A stretch of 64,000 bases of DNA from Megamerina dolium. Taxonomy: Eukaryota > Arthropoda > Insecta > Diptera > Megamerinidae. Under the pieces are notes generated by a model. It was not told the origin of the DNA. It saw only the letters and a list, made by a program, of their open reading frames with translations, and made no database searches. The stretch is from the NCBI GenBank assembly GCA_963854835.1, contig OY978525.1:17454309-17518308 (forward strand), given 5' to 3'. This document shows positions 26,158 to 39,985 of this stretch, in pieces. Both the position numbers and the translations under genes were made by a program. Each line of letters opens with the position of its first letter. Position 1 is the first letter of the stretch.

Positions 26158-27263
26158 TAGGGTGATTTTTTAAGAGCCTTCGGATTCTATTTAACAAAAA
26201 TACACATAAAATTTAGAGAAATGTACGAAATCTTTATTCGAGTCGATAAAACGATCTATATAATTCAACGTTTAATCATGATTTCATGTAAATGTTGACC
26301 GTGGCTGCGCCTCAAATTGTTCATACGCTGGGTCCAATTTTGGCATACTCTCTCTAACATTTCGGCCGGTATCTCAAGAATAAATTCTTCAATATTCAAT
26401 ATTCCAGTACGTCAACCGTTGCAAGCTTTTCGCTATAGACATGAGCCTTAATATAGCCCCACAAAAAATAGTCTAAAAGCGTAAAATCGCACGATCTAGG
26501 CATGTCAGCCAAGTCCAGCTCTTGTCATGTTTATAATTATCGCACGGTAGAACTCGCCATTCACAGTAACGTTCCTGCCTTCATCTTCTTTGAAAAAGTC
26601 TGGTCCAATGATGCCACCGGCACATAGTCCACACCAAACAACGCATTTTTCGTAATGCTTTGGCACTACTTGCAATGCTTTTGGCTGCTCTTCACACCAA
26701 ATACGGCAATTTTTATTGTTCACGTATCCATTCAACCAGAAATGAGCTTCGTCGTTGAACACAATTTTCCGATAAATAAGTGGATCTTCATCCAACTTCT
26801 ATATAGCGCCCATTCACCAAAAGTTAGCCATTGTGCCAGGTTGTGTGGCTTTAATTCTTGCACCAGCCGTATTTTAAAAGTTTTACATCCAAACCCTTCC
26901 GTAATAGAAGCCCAATTTCTGCAAACGACGCCGAATCGATAATTCACGCTCATCAACAACACTGGCTGATACAGCTGCGATATTTTCCTCTGTCCGCACT
27001 CTACGTATGCGTGTTGGTGGTTCAATATACAATAATGCAAATTTGGTGCGAAATTTAGTCAGAAGACCCTGAATAGCTGCCTCAGAAGGTCGCCCAAACT
27101 GACCATAAAATGGAAGAAATGCATGAATTTTGATAATAAAATTCAATAATCTGCAAGCGTTGTTCATTTGTAAGTCGATTCATGTTTTAATTATAGACCA
27201 AACTGCACGTGTTTGACTGTACCATGTTACAAGAAAGAAGAACTTTACTAAAAAATCCCCCTG
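26158..27263 (-). mobile_element. Tc1/mariner-superfamily element with DUF4817-type transposase, internally deleted
   Basis: Imperfect inverted ends lie next to TA: TAGGGTGATTTTTTAAGAG after TA at 26156-26157 and, on the other strand, CAGGGGGATTTTTTAGTAAAG after TA at 27264-27265. The transposase starts at an ATG (27183-27181, reverse) with MNRLTNEQRLQIIEFYYQN. It then breaks frame into LPFYGQFGRPSEAAIQGLLTK, VRTEENIAAV, RRRLQKLGF, the catalytic block VFNDEAHFWLNGYV, and CGLCAGGIIGPDFF. The segment that should hold the second catalytic Asp is missing near 26505, where TRAGLG jumps to DMPRSCDF. The C-terminal WGYIKAHVYSEKL part has stops. It is dead but close to full length. Confidence 0.85.
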
Positions 27264-28839
27264 TATCTGATGGGGCATATTGGGAACTTACAATTTTTTT
27301 TAAATTTTTCCATACACATGATTCTCAATTTTAAGAATTATATAACCATAAAATGTTGAAGATATATGCTTTATGTTGATGATATTATTTATTATATATA
27401 TTCCCCCTAACATTTATTAGCTGCATTTATACATGTCTTGCCACTTTCTAAAACCCTTCACTGTAATTTATTTAGGGAGAAAACACATCATTTGGGTCAA
27501 CATCATTATACAACTAAGTACATATTCCATATAAATATTCATTTTGATTAGGAATCTCAAGAGATAACAGTCTCAGTCTACCACAAGCAGTTATTATCAT
27601 TACCGAGTATGTGTGTGTACAATACATAGTTACAATATTAAGTAATAAGCAACCCTCTTTAACAAAACGACATTATTGAAAGTACATTTGCAACAGCAAC
27701 AGCAATGGTAAGGGAAATACTCATAAATGGTGTCAGGATTTTCATGCCTTGAATGCGTACAACCAACCGACATACTTCAGAGTAGCTTTTTGCCACTGCT
27801 GTTACCGTTGATTATATTACCTTCCGGTATTCTCGATGTATGTATAATTCTATGTCATACATATACATGCATAGTTGCATGCATATGAATGTCCCAACTC
27901 TATATGCTCTTTTTTACGTATGCTGTCACATTTATAAATACAAAAGTAGGAGTGTGTGTTAGTAAAATATTTGTAAATAATGTATGTGTTCAAAATATGT
28001 ATGTATTCGAGTATAATGCAATATGTAACGAAATGTAAGTCTGTAGTATAATTTATGGCCTGAAAGTTGATATGACAGTTTGTAACCTCTATTAACCCTT
28101 TATACAGCATAAATACTAGTGTTTACCTATAATGTTCTTGTCAATGCAGTTGTTGTATTTCTCCTTTATTCCTCTGCTTTTTGTCAAACATATAAATATG
28201 CATATGTTTGCTTCCGTTCATTGTCTTTTTAACATTTAGATGTATACATATATTTTAATTGCTTGTTGGTGTAATTTGAAATATTGTTAAATTGATGCTT
28301 CTTTTATTTTATCTTTCAAATGATTCTGTTGAAAGGCTCATAGTTGAAGTTGACATTCAGTCAGATTATTCAAAAATTTGTAATCGGAAGATATCAATCA
28401 AAGAAATTTCAATGAAGTCATAAATCAATTCTTTAACATTTCATATGCTAAACTCAATCGTAAATAGTTAGTGTTTGTGGTTAGTGGAATTTAAAGATCC
28501 ATATTCATCAAATTACCAATCAATTACCAATTTGCGCTTAACCGACAAAATTTAGAAGAACGTTGATAAAAAATTTCATGTCAAATACTAGAGCATTGTA
28601 ATTACACATATTTCGATGGTAAAGATGCATCTAACGTTGGTAGGTCCAACGTCGAAAATGTTTTGGAACTGATAGAAGTAGACTGGCATTGCAGCAATTA
28701 TAGCACCGTCTTGGAGCTAAAAATCTACTACAAGAACTCTTTAAACCATCTAGATAATCATGAATTTCTTAAAAGGATGATGAGTGTGGGTAAGAAATGG
28801 TTCTTATACGAAAATATTATATGAAAACTATTGCGATAT
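27264..28839. other. No gene seen; AT-rich spacer
   Basis: No supported coding sequence. The last 150 bp may hold unreadable RT sequence of the next element. Confidence 0.45.
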
Positions 28840-30138
28840 TGCGGATGATTTGGCAATAATGGTTAGAGGCAAATATGGCTCTATATTAAACGATCGGTTG
28901 CAACTAGCTCTTAATCCGAATAAAACAAATGTGGTACGCTTCACCGAAAGAAGGAAATTGAGTATAGGAAGCCTAACACTAGGGGACACAGACTTAATTC
29001 TATTCGAGGGAATGAAATATCTATGAGTAATTCTAGATAAAACCCTGACTTGGAAGAACCATTTATCGTATATAAGTGGCAAAGCCCGAAGGGCAAGCTA
29101 TGCATGCCAGAGACTACTCAATAAAAAATGGGGTCAGCGACCAAGAATGGTGACATGGTCGTATGGAACCGTAAGCGTGCCAATGATCACCTATGCCTCC
29201 TTGGCGTGGTGGCTGAAGTTAGATCAAACAAAGGTTAGAATGATCCTTATCAGGGTTCATCGAATAGCTCGTATGGGTGTCACGGCAGCAATGCGCACGT
29301 GTCGCACTGCAGCCGTACACCTCATGGTCAAAAGGACAGCAACCTATGCGGCACTAAGGCTATCCAATCTATCTAACCTTAAGGAAGGCAATCTCATAGG
29401 ACATACAGAGATCCTGGACACCGTTTGGGGCTCTCCATGCTTGTGGTTTTCGACAAGATGGATAGAAAGCTCGTTTTCTCCAAGCACTTTGAAGTGGTCA
29501 TCAACGACCGTTCGGCTTGGAGGAGAAGCGATATGGTCCCAAAAGGTTACTCACAGTTGTGGTACACAGATGTGTTTAAGATGGAAGATGGCTGTGAGTG
29601 GACTGGAATTGTTAGACCAAGATCTCGGAAAGCAATCGCAATGAGGAAAACAGCTTCCATCTTTCAGGCGGAGGTCCATGCCTTAGAGGTATGTGTGAGA
29701 GAATCCATATGTAGGGGCACCCGTGGTACCAAAATAAGAGTCCTCTCGGACAGCCAGGCGGCTCTAAAGTCCCTGGCAAAATTCTCGTTTCAATCAAGGC
29801 TGGTTTGGGAATGTTTTAAACTTCTCAATGCCGTGGCAGTAAAGAATCCTGTCACCCTCATGTGGGTGCCGGGACATGAGAGATACGAGGGAAACGAAAT
29901 GGCCGGCTCCAGTGCAAAGGAGGGCGCAAGTACTCCTTTCATTGGACCAGAGCCCTTCTGCGTGGTTACAAACAGTTTCATAAACAACTTGATATGTGAA
30001 AGGAAGAAACGGAATCTACTCTACTACTGGAGAGCCCAAACTTATTGATCCCGCACATGTTAAGACGTTTTAGTTGAGCAATAGGCGCACAAAAAATCTT
30101 TCAGGTTGCAGTGCATTGACTAGCCTGAATAATAATAA
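28840..30138 (+). pseudogene. I/LOA-type non-LTR retrotransposon, RT 3' end plus RNase H, fossil
   Basis: The frame at 28784-29026 contains ADDLAIMVRGK (the YADD region) and LNPNKTNVVRFTERRK. After a stop at 29024, WKNHLSYISGKARRASYACQ and a thumb-like segment PMITYASLAWW follow. A frameshift near 29425 leads to a 207-codon frame with an RNase H domain: WYTDVFKMEDG, IFQAEVHALEV, VLSDSQAALKSL and MWVPGHERYEGNEMAGSSAKEG. Two catalytic signatures are damaged: the usual TDGS is TDVF, and the Asp of ADSLAKEG is Gly. The 3' end carries an AAT repeat (30126-30141), like the TAA tails of I elements. R1 and Jockey elements usually lack RNase H, which is why I favour I/LOA. Confidence 0.82.
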
Positions 30139-30159
30139 TAATAAATTTCGATATCAAAG

Positions 30160-30415
30160 TGACGAGTAGCGGCTCAAATGGCTGACAAGCCATGGCTAAA
30201 GGCAGAAAGAGTATGCTGTATTTTTGGTGTGGCTGGAAAGCATTCAACTGCTATGAACTGCATCCATATGGACAAACACCAACTTCTGACCTCTACTGTC
30301 AACATTTGGACCATTTGAAGCTAGCGAGTGATTATAAACGGCCCAAAATTACTAACAGGAGAGATCCTGTCTGCCATCAGAACAACGCAAGTGGCATCAG
30401 GAGAAGAGTATTAAA
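30160..30415 (+). pseudogene. mariner transposase scrap
   Basis: A 94-codon frame starting near 30192 follows mariner: MLYFWCGWKAFNCYELHPYG, then TSDLYCQHLDHLKLA, then DYKRPKITNRRDPVCHQNNAS. Family members usually have WWDWKG here and HQDNARPH at the catalytic site; here that Asp is Asn. The downstream homology stops at about 30415. It directly follows the AAT tail of the I-type fossil. Confidence 0.7.
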
Positions 30416-30419
30416 TTAT

Positions 30420-32790
30420 TATGATTATGAATATAATTATATAGGGACTAGAGCTACTATGAGAGAAGCATTTTGAAGTTATCTTTAAAGTGGTAACAAA
30501 GTATATAGTAAAATGGTGCACATTTGATTTAAGTCGGAGATGTTTCTTTCATAATTTTATATATGAAATAAAGTATAAAAAAAAACATAAAAATAATGGA
30601 TTTATTTTTCCCCAAACCAATATATTCATTTTCACTTAAAGCTGATCGTCTATTTAAAAATAAATGTTGACTTGTTGTTATGCCTAACTCTGTAAAAAAA
30701 AAACAACAACAAAATAGAAACCCCTGTCCTTATTAGAAGTGGAAAATGGAACCAAACAAAATCTCTTTTTTTTCACCAGGAAAATATTGAATACAAATAG
30801 TAGATACCTAAGAATATTGCATAATTAAAATTAATCATACGCCTCTACGAACTTAGCAGATTAAATTGTAGAGTTTAGAGAAAAAAATCCAAATTAGGCA
30901 TCAGGCAATTAATGTAAATTAATTTTTGCAAATTTAATATCCCGTTGAAATACGATCACTACAGTAAATAATTAAAATAATAATGATTAGTACAATTGCT
31001 GCATGACTATCTAAACACACTGTGGAGAGGTATGAAAGATGTTCCACTCGACTTGTTGTGCCGTTGAGATTATGTATTGTATGAAAACTTATTCGTATAA
31101 ATTGCGTATTATCAATTTTTCATTGGTTGCTTCTAAATACTTAATACGTCATTGAAATGAAATGCATAATTCATTAAGTAACGTAATTCTATTCGCTATT
31201 GAAAGTACAACATTATGGTTCAGCTGCGACTATATTGCTTCTCAATCATCTCAATCCAATTATGTATTTATGTTGATTTGTTAACATTTCATTTAATGCT
31301 TGAATATTTGTTGGCAACATTTTTTTTTTTGCTAGTGCAAAAAAGTTTACTTTAAAATCCCAATGCATTATGCCAAGTGGCCAGTTGTGAGTGAGATGGT
31401 GGAAACGTATTGTCATAATCCGCCTTCATACATAATTTTGTTTATTTTCTGTTTTCTTTGTGAAAATACAAAGAAAGTAGAATATTATATGTGTATATTT
31501 TCAATTAGTCCCACCACTATGCTCAACTTATTTTGCAACTTTTTACTTTTGTGAATTTCTATGTTTACCTTTGGCAGAGTTAAAATCAAGTAAATTGCCT
31601 CATACACCCATACACCCTTTTTTTCTTCGTCTTCTTCTTACTTACTTAGTAATATATATTATCGTATCGTTGTTGTATATTTTTTGTGCATTTTTAAGTG
31701 CATTTTGATTGAGTTTTGTTGACAATTACCATCGCTGTCGTTGTTGTTGTTGTTGTTGAATGTCTTAATTGTTTGTTTTATATTTGCCTCTGTCGTCGTT
31801 GTGATTTCAAATTCCCAATACCCTTGAATATTTTACTGCAATCAAAACATGTTTTTTTCGTATTTCACAACAACAACAAAAACAAAACGAAATTCCTTTG
31901 ACGCAGTAAAATGTAATATTATGTCTCTATGGTGGTACGGTTGTAATGAAGTATGATGATGATGATGATGAGCAGAAGGACGATAGTAGGCAGGTACCCA
32001 TATGTTTTTTAGTCGTATTTACAAGTTTATTGAGTGGAAGCAAAGCGATTAATTGAATTTTTAATGAATGACGAATGTTTTTAAAAATTTATGAAAATAT
32101 TGTTCTGCTCGCTGCTTGGCGATATTACGTACGTATATAGGCATGTAAACGTACATACGTACATATAGTGGATGATTGTGGAAGAACATAATAGTGGTAG
32201 TTTTGAGGTATGCGTGTTGCTTTTAATTATGTTTGGGTATAACGTACTTGTGTACACAAGTTCAAAATAATTGTTTTTTTTCTACTCAATTGGTTTTTTT
32301 TTTTCGTTTGTGTTAAGGAGAACTGTTAAGGATGGCTGTATATGGGCAAATAAAATGGTAGAGTGTACTAATTTTTCAGCTTATATAAAACATATTTAAA
32401 TGTTAAATGGTATATAAATATTATATTAAAATATGTAGTTTTGAGCAGTATGATTAGATTATGAAAGAGACAAAAGGTATACAAAGAATCCATATGGGAT
32501 CTATAGTTATGCAGGATAATAACATTTGTTTCATCATCTAATTTTGGGAATCAACTCTAATTTGTTGGATGGCGTCTTAGGCGAAAAATGTTATATTTCA
32601 AGTATATACAACGCAGTGATGACTAATGTAATAACATGTCATTTTGACCTTGTGTTCAAAGTATAAAAATCTCTGTACCGAAAATGATTATTATAAATTT
32701 GAAAAAAAAAAAAATTGATGTAAAAAATATTAAAACGAAATAAGATATCAACTATTTTTTTTATATTGTGTATGCAATTGTTGATATTTG
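30420..32790. other. No gene seen; AT-rich spacer
   Basis: A GTT repeat lies at 31739-31757 and a GAT repeat at 31953-31970. T-rich frames at 31363-31901 match nothing known. Confidence 0.5.
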
Positions 32791-32794
32791 AGGC

Positions 32795-33180
32795 CTGAAT
32801 TTAGAATTTGACCATGTGGAAGCAACACATAGTAGATGATTCCTTTCCAATCCCACCAAACGCACAATAACATTGTGCGTGGACTTTAGTTCTATTTTGG
32901 ACAACATTTCAGCCGTTTTGTCGCATATTAACTGAACTGGTTATAACACAGTGTTTTCCTATGTGATACATATCTCATACCCAGTTGTTATCTGTTTAAA
33001 AAATTGGTCGATTTCGGTTTTCTTTTTATGCTAATTCATGTGCCACCAAAATATCGAAGTTTATTTTGAATCCAGCTTTTTGTTGATAGTTTAAACTGCT
33101 TTGTGATTGATCTTTAGCTCCTGGACGACGCTACAATTGCCTGTGCCTGGCTACCAGTGCGAAGTACATCTATAACATCG
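32795..33180 (-). pseudogene. mariner transposase fossil, reverse strand
   Basis: Broken reverse-strand frames follow mariner from the N-terminal TKQFKLSTKSWIQNKLRYFG (33110-33040) through TNFLNR (33010) to RTMLLCVWWDWKGIIYYVLL (about 32885-32830) and PHGQILNSG. Several stops are present and the block with the later catalytic residues is absent. Confidence 0.65.
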
Positions 33181-36100
33181 GTAAGAATGTAAAGGATATA
33201 TTGAAGACCTAAGACCAATGATGATCGAATTTACGTTAATTTTGCATAGCAGTCCTCTGAAGATGCCGAAATAGAATGTAAGTATTTGTAGGAAAAATAT
33301 TAAGGAGGTGCAGATAAGTAAAATCAATGGTTGTAAAAGTTATATTTCACCATCCTATAGGGTATCTCTTTGTAGCTATGAAGATAATTGTCGATTTTCT
33401 GGTGTTCTTAAATTCGATTTATTTGGACGTCCCTTAAAGAAATCGAGAAATGGCATAAATCCGTCCGGAGGAAATATTATGATGATAAACTAATTGAGGG
33501 TCGCTCATATGTTTTATCTCTTTAGGGGCATCATTGAAGTGCTGATGGCGCATTTTATAAAAATATCAATTTTGTATGGTAGCTTTCTTGTGAGTTGGAA
33601 AGAGGAGTTTATTAAATTTCAGATAAATATATTTCAAAAGGTAATTTAACGGGAGCCAGTTATTCATATCTCCTCTAGTTTCGTCTGCAGTGAACGATAG
33701 GTGTGAATTATATAAAAAAGACATCATTTTCGTAGAGAAGTCCCCATAATGGCTTCATATAGATGTGTTATTTTCATTTTAAAATAACACCGTCCGTTCA
33801 ACTTTTGCATGCATACATGAGCAAGAGCTACATATATATTCTGAAAGTACTGAAATATTTCTAATAATTTTATTTTATCATATTTAGATTCAGAAGGCAT
33901 TTTCATATTGCAATATTTATATCTTAGACTCACACAAAAACGTTTAATAAAAAAAAACTCGTATGAGTAATTATAATTTTTGAAAATTTTACTTCTAAAG
34001 AACCATTGTCATTTTCCAAATAACAACCTTTTTAGTGTGCAAATTAACGCATGTGTAAAATTACTACCATTAGAGGTGGCAACTTTTTTCATCCTCCAAC
34101 AATAGTAAATATTCACAAAACAATTTCAGTTTGTACAATAATGAGTTGTAGCATTTAAACCCCCTTTTTTCACAGTGTGTCGAGATATGTACAAATACAT
34201 AATGTAATATGTAGTTGATTTAAGAGAAAAAACATTTCTAAAATAGACCGACTCGTAACACATTAAAAAATAAGAAACTCATAAATAACTTATTTGCTTG
34301 TCTCCAATATCAACAAAATAACAAAATTGTCACATTCACAATTGGAAATACTATAGTATGGAAATCAGTACCATCGCTATCACCCCTTAGTGACGCAGTG
34401 ATAATACCGCAATCAGTATTAATAGTAATGCCACTACCATCATGATGGTCACACCATGCTCAAATCCATATTGCATTGTAAACAACCCTCAATTGTCGTT
34501 CATTTTGCGTCAATAATCCCTATGTACGTATGCATGCCTGTACTCATGTAAGAGACAACATTGGAAAACTCTCTAAAACTCTATAAACTCTGTTGAACAA
34601 TTGTTGCCAATTTAAAGGTATGTAAATACGTTTATACAAACAAACACACACGTCACACACCATATAAATGCAATATATCATTCATCATACACACACACAC
34701 ATACGAAATTCAAATAAATGAAAGTTAATTTAACTCATATAAACATACGTATCAGAAATGGCCTTCTTTGTAGTAGATTTGGGGCTCATCAGGCCACTCT
34801 CTCACAATCCCCTCACATTAAATGTATTTAGTAGTAGTAGTATATGGAGAACGCAAGTAAGCAAGGTTAAAATTCCCACAGGGATTAATTTTTAGTTTAA
34901 ATGGAAAACGAATTAACAACAACAACAGCAACAACAACAGAAATACTGACAACAATATTGACATGGAAAACGGCAAAGTTTGTTCTTTTGGACACAGAAG
35001 AGACGCTTGCATGCAAGCTCAATGCGAAAAGTTTTTTCTTTTAAATGTAAAAACGTATTTTAACAAAGTTTTTGTTTGTATAAGCTCGCATATAACGTAC
35101 TATTCTATGCATGCGTGTTTCTGTGCGGATGTATGTCCCACGTATGAAACAGCAGCAATAGTAGCAGCATACAAATACAATTTACGCAATTACGCAAGGC
35201 ACAATACAAAGCATAAACTCGAGCACAAGAGGGAAAATGACTATGTATAAGTGCTTATGTGTGTGTGTAGTACATATGCACATGCTCGTATGTATTAAAG
35301 GAAACAAACAGTGGCAACAGTGGTAGTGCAAGTACGAGTATAGTATATGGCATGCAACAAAAAAGGCGCTTTAAAAGCCAAAATCCAATTAACAAATCAT
35401 TAAACTTTCATTAAACGCATAACAAAAAGGATGCGCTCACTGCTGCTACTGCTGCTACTGCTGCCACTGCAACACACACACAAACTCATTCTCACACTTG
35501 CTGAGTTACCCATTTAATTCAAAAAGGATTTCCGTTTTGCTGCTGTTTGTAAATTTATTTCCATGTGCAAATTGCCAATGGGATTTTCGTAGTTGCAAGT
35601 GGTAGATGTACGAATGCGAGTATGTACACATACATATGAGAATTTATATATGTACATACATATATATATTACATGGATAAATGTATACATAAGTACATAG
35701 TAACCAAGAGAACAACCAAGCAAAGCAACCATAAAACAACCTGCTCGTCGTTCGACTGTTCTAGGCGTATGCGTCCGAGAAGCATATGACAATTTCTTGT
35801 TATTTTTTTTTCAGATTTTACACTTGACATTATCTTTTTCTCTTTCTTTCTCTCACTCTCTTGCTCTCTCTCTCTCTCTGTCTCTAGCTCTGTTTTTTTA
35901 AGTGTAAACAAATGCTTCAAGTCAGGATTAACTTATATATTCATTTTTTATGGATTCTGTGGTGGCAATGATTAAAAACGGCTGAAGGTTGCCACCATGG
36001 AAAACCAAGGAAACAGAATTTAAGCTGTTATATACAAACTCACACACACACACACACACATATACACACATCATATGTTATAATAAGCTGACTGCTGTCA

Positions 36101-36640
36101 ATATGTCCACATGGATTAGCTCCTCCGTGTATGTGGAATTAAAATAAAAAAATGGTATGCATATATGGATTTTGTAATGTGAAGACACGATAACCGAGAT
36201 GTATAATTAATATGCACAAGATCAGCTTGAAGTGAAGATTGATACGAACTATTAGGTATAGCCACAATGTCGACCTTCTATGAATACGAATTATTATGTC
36301 CACAAGTAAATGGTTGGTCGTTCAATACAGTCGCTCAGTTCAAATTTTATAAATGCAATAATATAAGAGGTCTATTGGTAGTAGTTCCACAAGTCTAATA
36401 GACCAGTCAAACCAATAATGCACCGAATACTCCTTCCGTCTTTAGTAGCTAAAACCAGCGATTTTTATTTAATTATTTTTTTTAATCTTTTTTTATATTG
36501 TAATCTGTTTTGGTAACATTCAGCAATACTTAATTACTTAAAGTAAAAATAAATTTAATGTAATTAAATTTAATATTTAATATGTTAATGTAATGTAAAT
36601 TTAACGGAATTTTAATTGAGATTCAATATTAGTGGGTTAG
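33181..36640. other. No gene seen; AT-rich spacer with simple repeats
   Basis: Simple repeats include AAC at 34914-34939, a CTGCTGCTA series at 35440-35470, TC at 35842-35882 and CA at 36041-36060. Open frames such as 34963-35250 are low-complexity and have no known domain. Confidence 0.5.
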
Positions 36641-36644
36641 GGTG

Positions 36645-37270
36645 GGTTTGAAATCTTTGATTGTGTGATTTGGCATGCTTTTTGATCACTTCAGCAACCG
36701 TTGGGACTTCCAAGTCATCTTTTCCAAGCCTTACGTTTTGTAAAGATATGTGCTCTAAGTTAGTTTGTTATCGAGGTGAATGCCTAGATATTTAGTTTCG
36801 TTACATTGCAAAATATTTACATCATTGAATTTTACGGGTGGGCAGGTGCTACGTTTAAGGATGAATGTAGCCTGGACAGACATGGCTTCATTTGACTTGA
36901 TTCACCAATCTTTTTAATAATTGAGTACTCTTGTCTAACCCTTTTTGGAGCTAAGCCGCTGCTAGTTGTGGAAGGGTATCTATTGCGAGGACAGCAGTGT
37001 CGTCTACAAAAGTGCCAACGATGGATCTCTCAGTGGCTGGTAAATCAGACTGTGCTTCACCTTGCTTGACGAAAAAGTATCGACTTTCGAGATAGGACTT
37101 GATAAATATATAAAAGTTTATCGGAAGGATGTCCTTTATATTAAAGAGTAATTCATCAAGCCAGACACGGTCGAAAGCTTGAGATATATCGCGAAACGCA
37201 GCTGTACAGTATTTCTTTTGTTCGAACTTGTTCAATTGTGCTATGCTGTTTCCTCAAAGCCGAATTGGTG
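36645..37270 (-). pseudogene. Jockey-clade retrotransposon RT fossil, reverse strand
   Basis: The reverse strand has QFGFEETA (fingers) near 37260-37235, then KKYCTAAFRDISQAFDRVWL (RT motif A) and a KSYLESRYFFVKQGEAQSDL block. An internal deletion follows, joining to VGTFVDDTAVLA (the FADD-type catalytic motif) near 37020-36985. Below 36900, CPPVKFNDVNIL and NETKYLGIHLDNKLT continue the thumb in another frame. The motif-B PQGSVLGP region is missing. The FADD-type motif and the KYLGIHLD block point to the Jockey clade. Confidence 0.8.
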
Positions 37271-37819
37271 GTTTGGAATTAGTTTAGATTTTTATGGCCC
37301 GAAATATTTATTCAACGATTGTGCTGGCGAACTTAGCCAATTCTTGTATACAAAAGTGGTAAGGGTTAGTAAACAATCTTCGCGAGTACATTGAACATTA
37401 ATAGGTATTAGTGATGGTATATTTACCACTCTCCATTTCCTTAGGCGTAGAAAAGTTTCTAGACCGACTGTCAATCAATATGACACAGTAATACATAGAA
37501 TCTGTCTTGGCTAAGTGTATATATCTATCGAATGATATTAACTTATTGAACTTCTAACTAGAAGGCTGGCAGTCTAAAATCGATTATGATTGGCCTATTA
37601 TCCTTTGACATAACACTGGATTTCAACTCACCGATGGATAGTGTTACATTATCAAGCTATTTTGGTTGATGACGATATAGCATCCAAATTTGTTAAATGT
37701 TCAATTATTTGACGCAAATTTTGAAGTTGTCACTGTAGCCGGACATTCAAAGAATATAAAAATGTTTCTAAAGAAATCAAAGATTTTAAAGTAACATAAT
37801 TTCAACATTTTTCCATTGA
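37271..37819. other. No gene seen; possibly decayed 5' Jockey sequence
   Basis: The reverse strand may continue the Jockey RT upstream, but I could not align blocks with confidence. Confidence 0.35.
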
Positions 37820-38075
37820 CCTGTGATTTGCATGTTAGACTTCTGGGAAACAAGAACATGAGTTTGAACCGTGATCGTGATCAATTGAATAATGAGTAAT
37901 TTCGAAAGAGACCAAAAATTGGTTTTTTGAAAGCAATTGGCAATTCATGTTGTCAGGCAATTGGCAATTCATACGACAGTAAATAACTGTAATAAAAAAC
38001 CGTTTGAATTAGCTTTGGAAGAAAGTTAGAAATAACTAATGTCAGAGCTCAGTCAAAGCTCAGTGTTTTGAAATT
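37820..38075 (+). mobile_element. Decayed SINE (copy D)
   Basis: A worn B-box-like GAGTTTGAACCGTGATC near 37860 is followed by the body motif AGCAATTGGCAATTCATG, repeated once (about 37938 and 37960). It matches the body of SINE copy A. The A box is not convincing. Confidence 0.45.
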
Positions 38076-39645
38076 GGCTAATGCAAACAGATCGATTAGA
38101 GAGTTCCAGTTTCAAATCCAATTTATACTACCAAATTCGTTGTAAAATTATAAAGGCCTTAAATCATTTTGCAATGAAATCCCTCAGAAAGCTTTATAAA
38201 AAGCTCAAATTAAGTTGCATTACACCACACATCGATGGTTTTAATAACCTATGGGGATTGTCATTTGCATCTATCAATCTAGCGTCTAAAGTGGATGAGT
38301 TTACATACCGTAGTAAAAGTAAATGCATATTTTATGTACGTACATTTATGGTATATGAGAGCTTTAGATATGCCTTAGTATGTATATGTAAAGGTAAAAG
38401 CACACTTATTGACAGTCTGTTATTGATATGTAGAAATAAGAAGAAAAAATATCTAAACCAAAAATACAATATTTGTTTTTAATTTACTATACGAGTCTCA
38501 TTTTTTTTTTCAAGTAACAACAGAAAAGGGGTAATCAAAAAATCTTAAGAAAGGAGAATGATTTTTATTTATGAACTTTATTCTACATAAACACTGGAGC
38601 TTCCAATAATAATCAAGTGTAATTAAAAGAAGTCTAAATTCTCGATCGAGCAATATTTTTGTATACCACATTTGTTTATCTTTCGTTCGTTCGCTTTGTT
38701 AAAAAAAGAAGTTATGTTTTCTATATGTTTTTCCATTTACAATGCGATTTCTGTTGTTCTGATATTTGCTTAACCACTCTTACAGTCACCATGTGTCTAT
38801 GAAGTTCCTCAATCTTAGGTATTTGTGATTAAGCATGAAAGTACTTATATGCCAAATTGGAGTATGCAACTTTATTGGATTCCCTGTATTTGTTACTATG
38901 TACCCTACCTATAATAAAAAGTCTATATTCATAGGAAAGAGTTAATTGCTTTCAATATATTATTTGTTTAGATGCGTTGACGATGTATTTCATCAAATAA
39001 ACAATGTAAAATGTATGGTGTAAGAAAGAGAAATGATAGCATGTGTACAACAATAGTAACACTAGTTATGGTTGAGGTAGGAGTAGTACGTAGTACTAGA
39101 AAACGATATGTATTAGTATGTAGTATGTATTATTAGTAGGGTGATTTCTTAGAGTAAAATAAACAATATGTCTATATAGGTGTACATTTGCTTGTTTGCT
39201 TTACAAGAATAATGGAATGATTTTTTTTTTTTGTGCATTTAATTGATTTTATGTTTTTGTTTACAAACTGCTTCTCGTCCTCCTTACTCCAATCGATTTT
39301 TTTTTGACGTATTCTAACCATTACAATGAATTGTTTCTATTCAAAGAGAGTAAATTAATTTAGTCTATAGAAATATAAAAAATCTTATCGATAGCTATAT
39401 GTGTTTTTGGTATTGTGAGTTCGTTTCCAATTACTGCAAAACGTTTCTTAAAACAATTCTCATAGAGATGGATTTCAAGGGTTAACATGTGTGCTACAAA
39501 AATATATTCAGCAATATTTAATTTGTTTCCAAGAAAGACATAAACACCAACCAGTTAAAGCAAATGTGAAAAAAGTACAACTTTGTGAAAAAAGTACAAC
39601 TTTTAGAAGCTTGTTTTCGATCTTGGTGACGTAGAATCGAAAGTT
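38076..39645. other. No gene I can support
   Basis: A 133-codon open frame at 38081-38482 has basic, Lys/Leu-rich composition, no known domain, no signal peptide and no splice support. I regard it as chance. Confidence 0.45.
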
Positions 39646-39649
39646 AGGT

Positions 39650-39985
39650 GCCTTCTTCTTCTTTATTATTAAGTTTCTGCAGAACTAGAGGTACAGCATT
39701 GTCGCCACCTCTTCGGGTAATTGGTTTCACCGTTGGTATCTCTATCATCTTGACTAAGCTCTGATCTTCCTTTATCCGAACATGCAGGTTCTATTCCTCC
39801 TGTCTTCGCCTGCTCCATTCGATAATATCTTGTATTTCGCAGACTTGCCGAAAATCGTCATTGCGCATCAGGTCCCACCGAGTGAAACCAGCTATCGAGC
39901 GCAAAATGTGAATTTCTGTTTTGAATACAGCATGTTCGGTGGTTTTCATATCAACACTCATCTCAGTGGCATATGTCAATATAGG
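39650..39985 (-). pseudogene. Third RTE-like retrotransposon, C-terminal fossil, reverse strand
   Basis: The reverse strand reads LTYATEMSVDMKTTEHAVFK, TEIHILRSIAGFTRWDLMRN and EIQDIIEWSRRRQEE, the C-terminal domain order of RTE elements (LTYGAE...MRxLRxIxGxTRxDxxRN). It ends LQKLNNKEEE, encoded by an AATAAAGAAGAAGAAG tail read from 39674 to 39655. It differs from both other RTE-like families in the window. Confidence 0.72.

Noticed and set aside
38081..38482. 133-codon open frame
   Set aside because: No recognisable domain, basic low-information composition, no exon signals.
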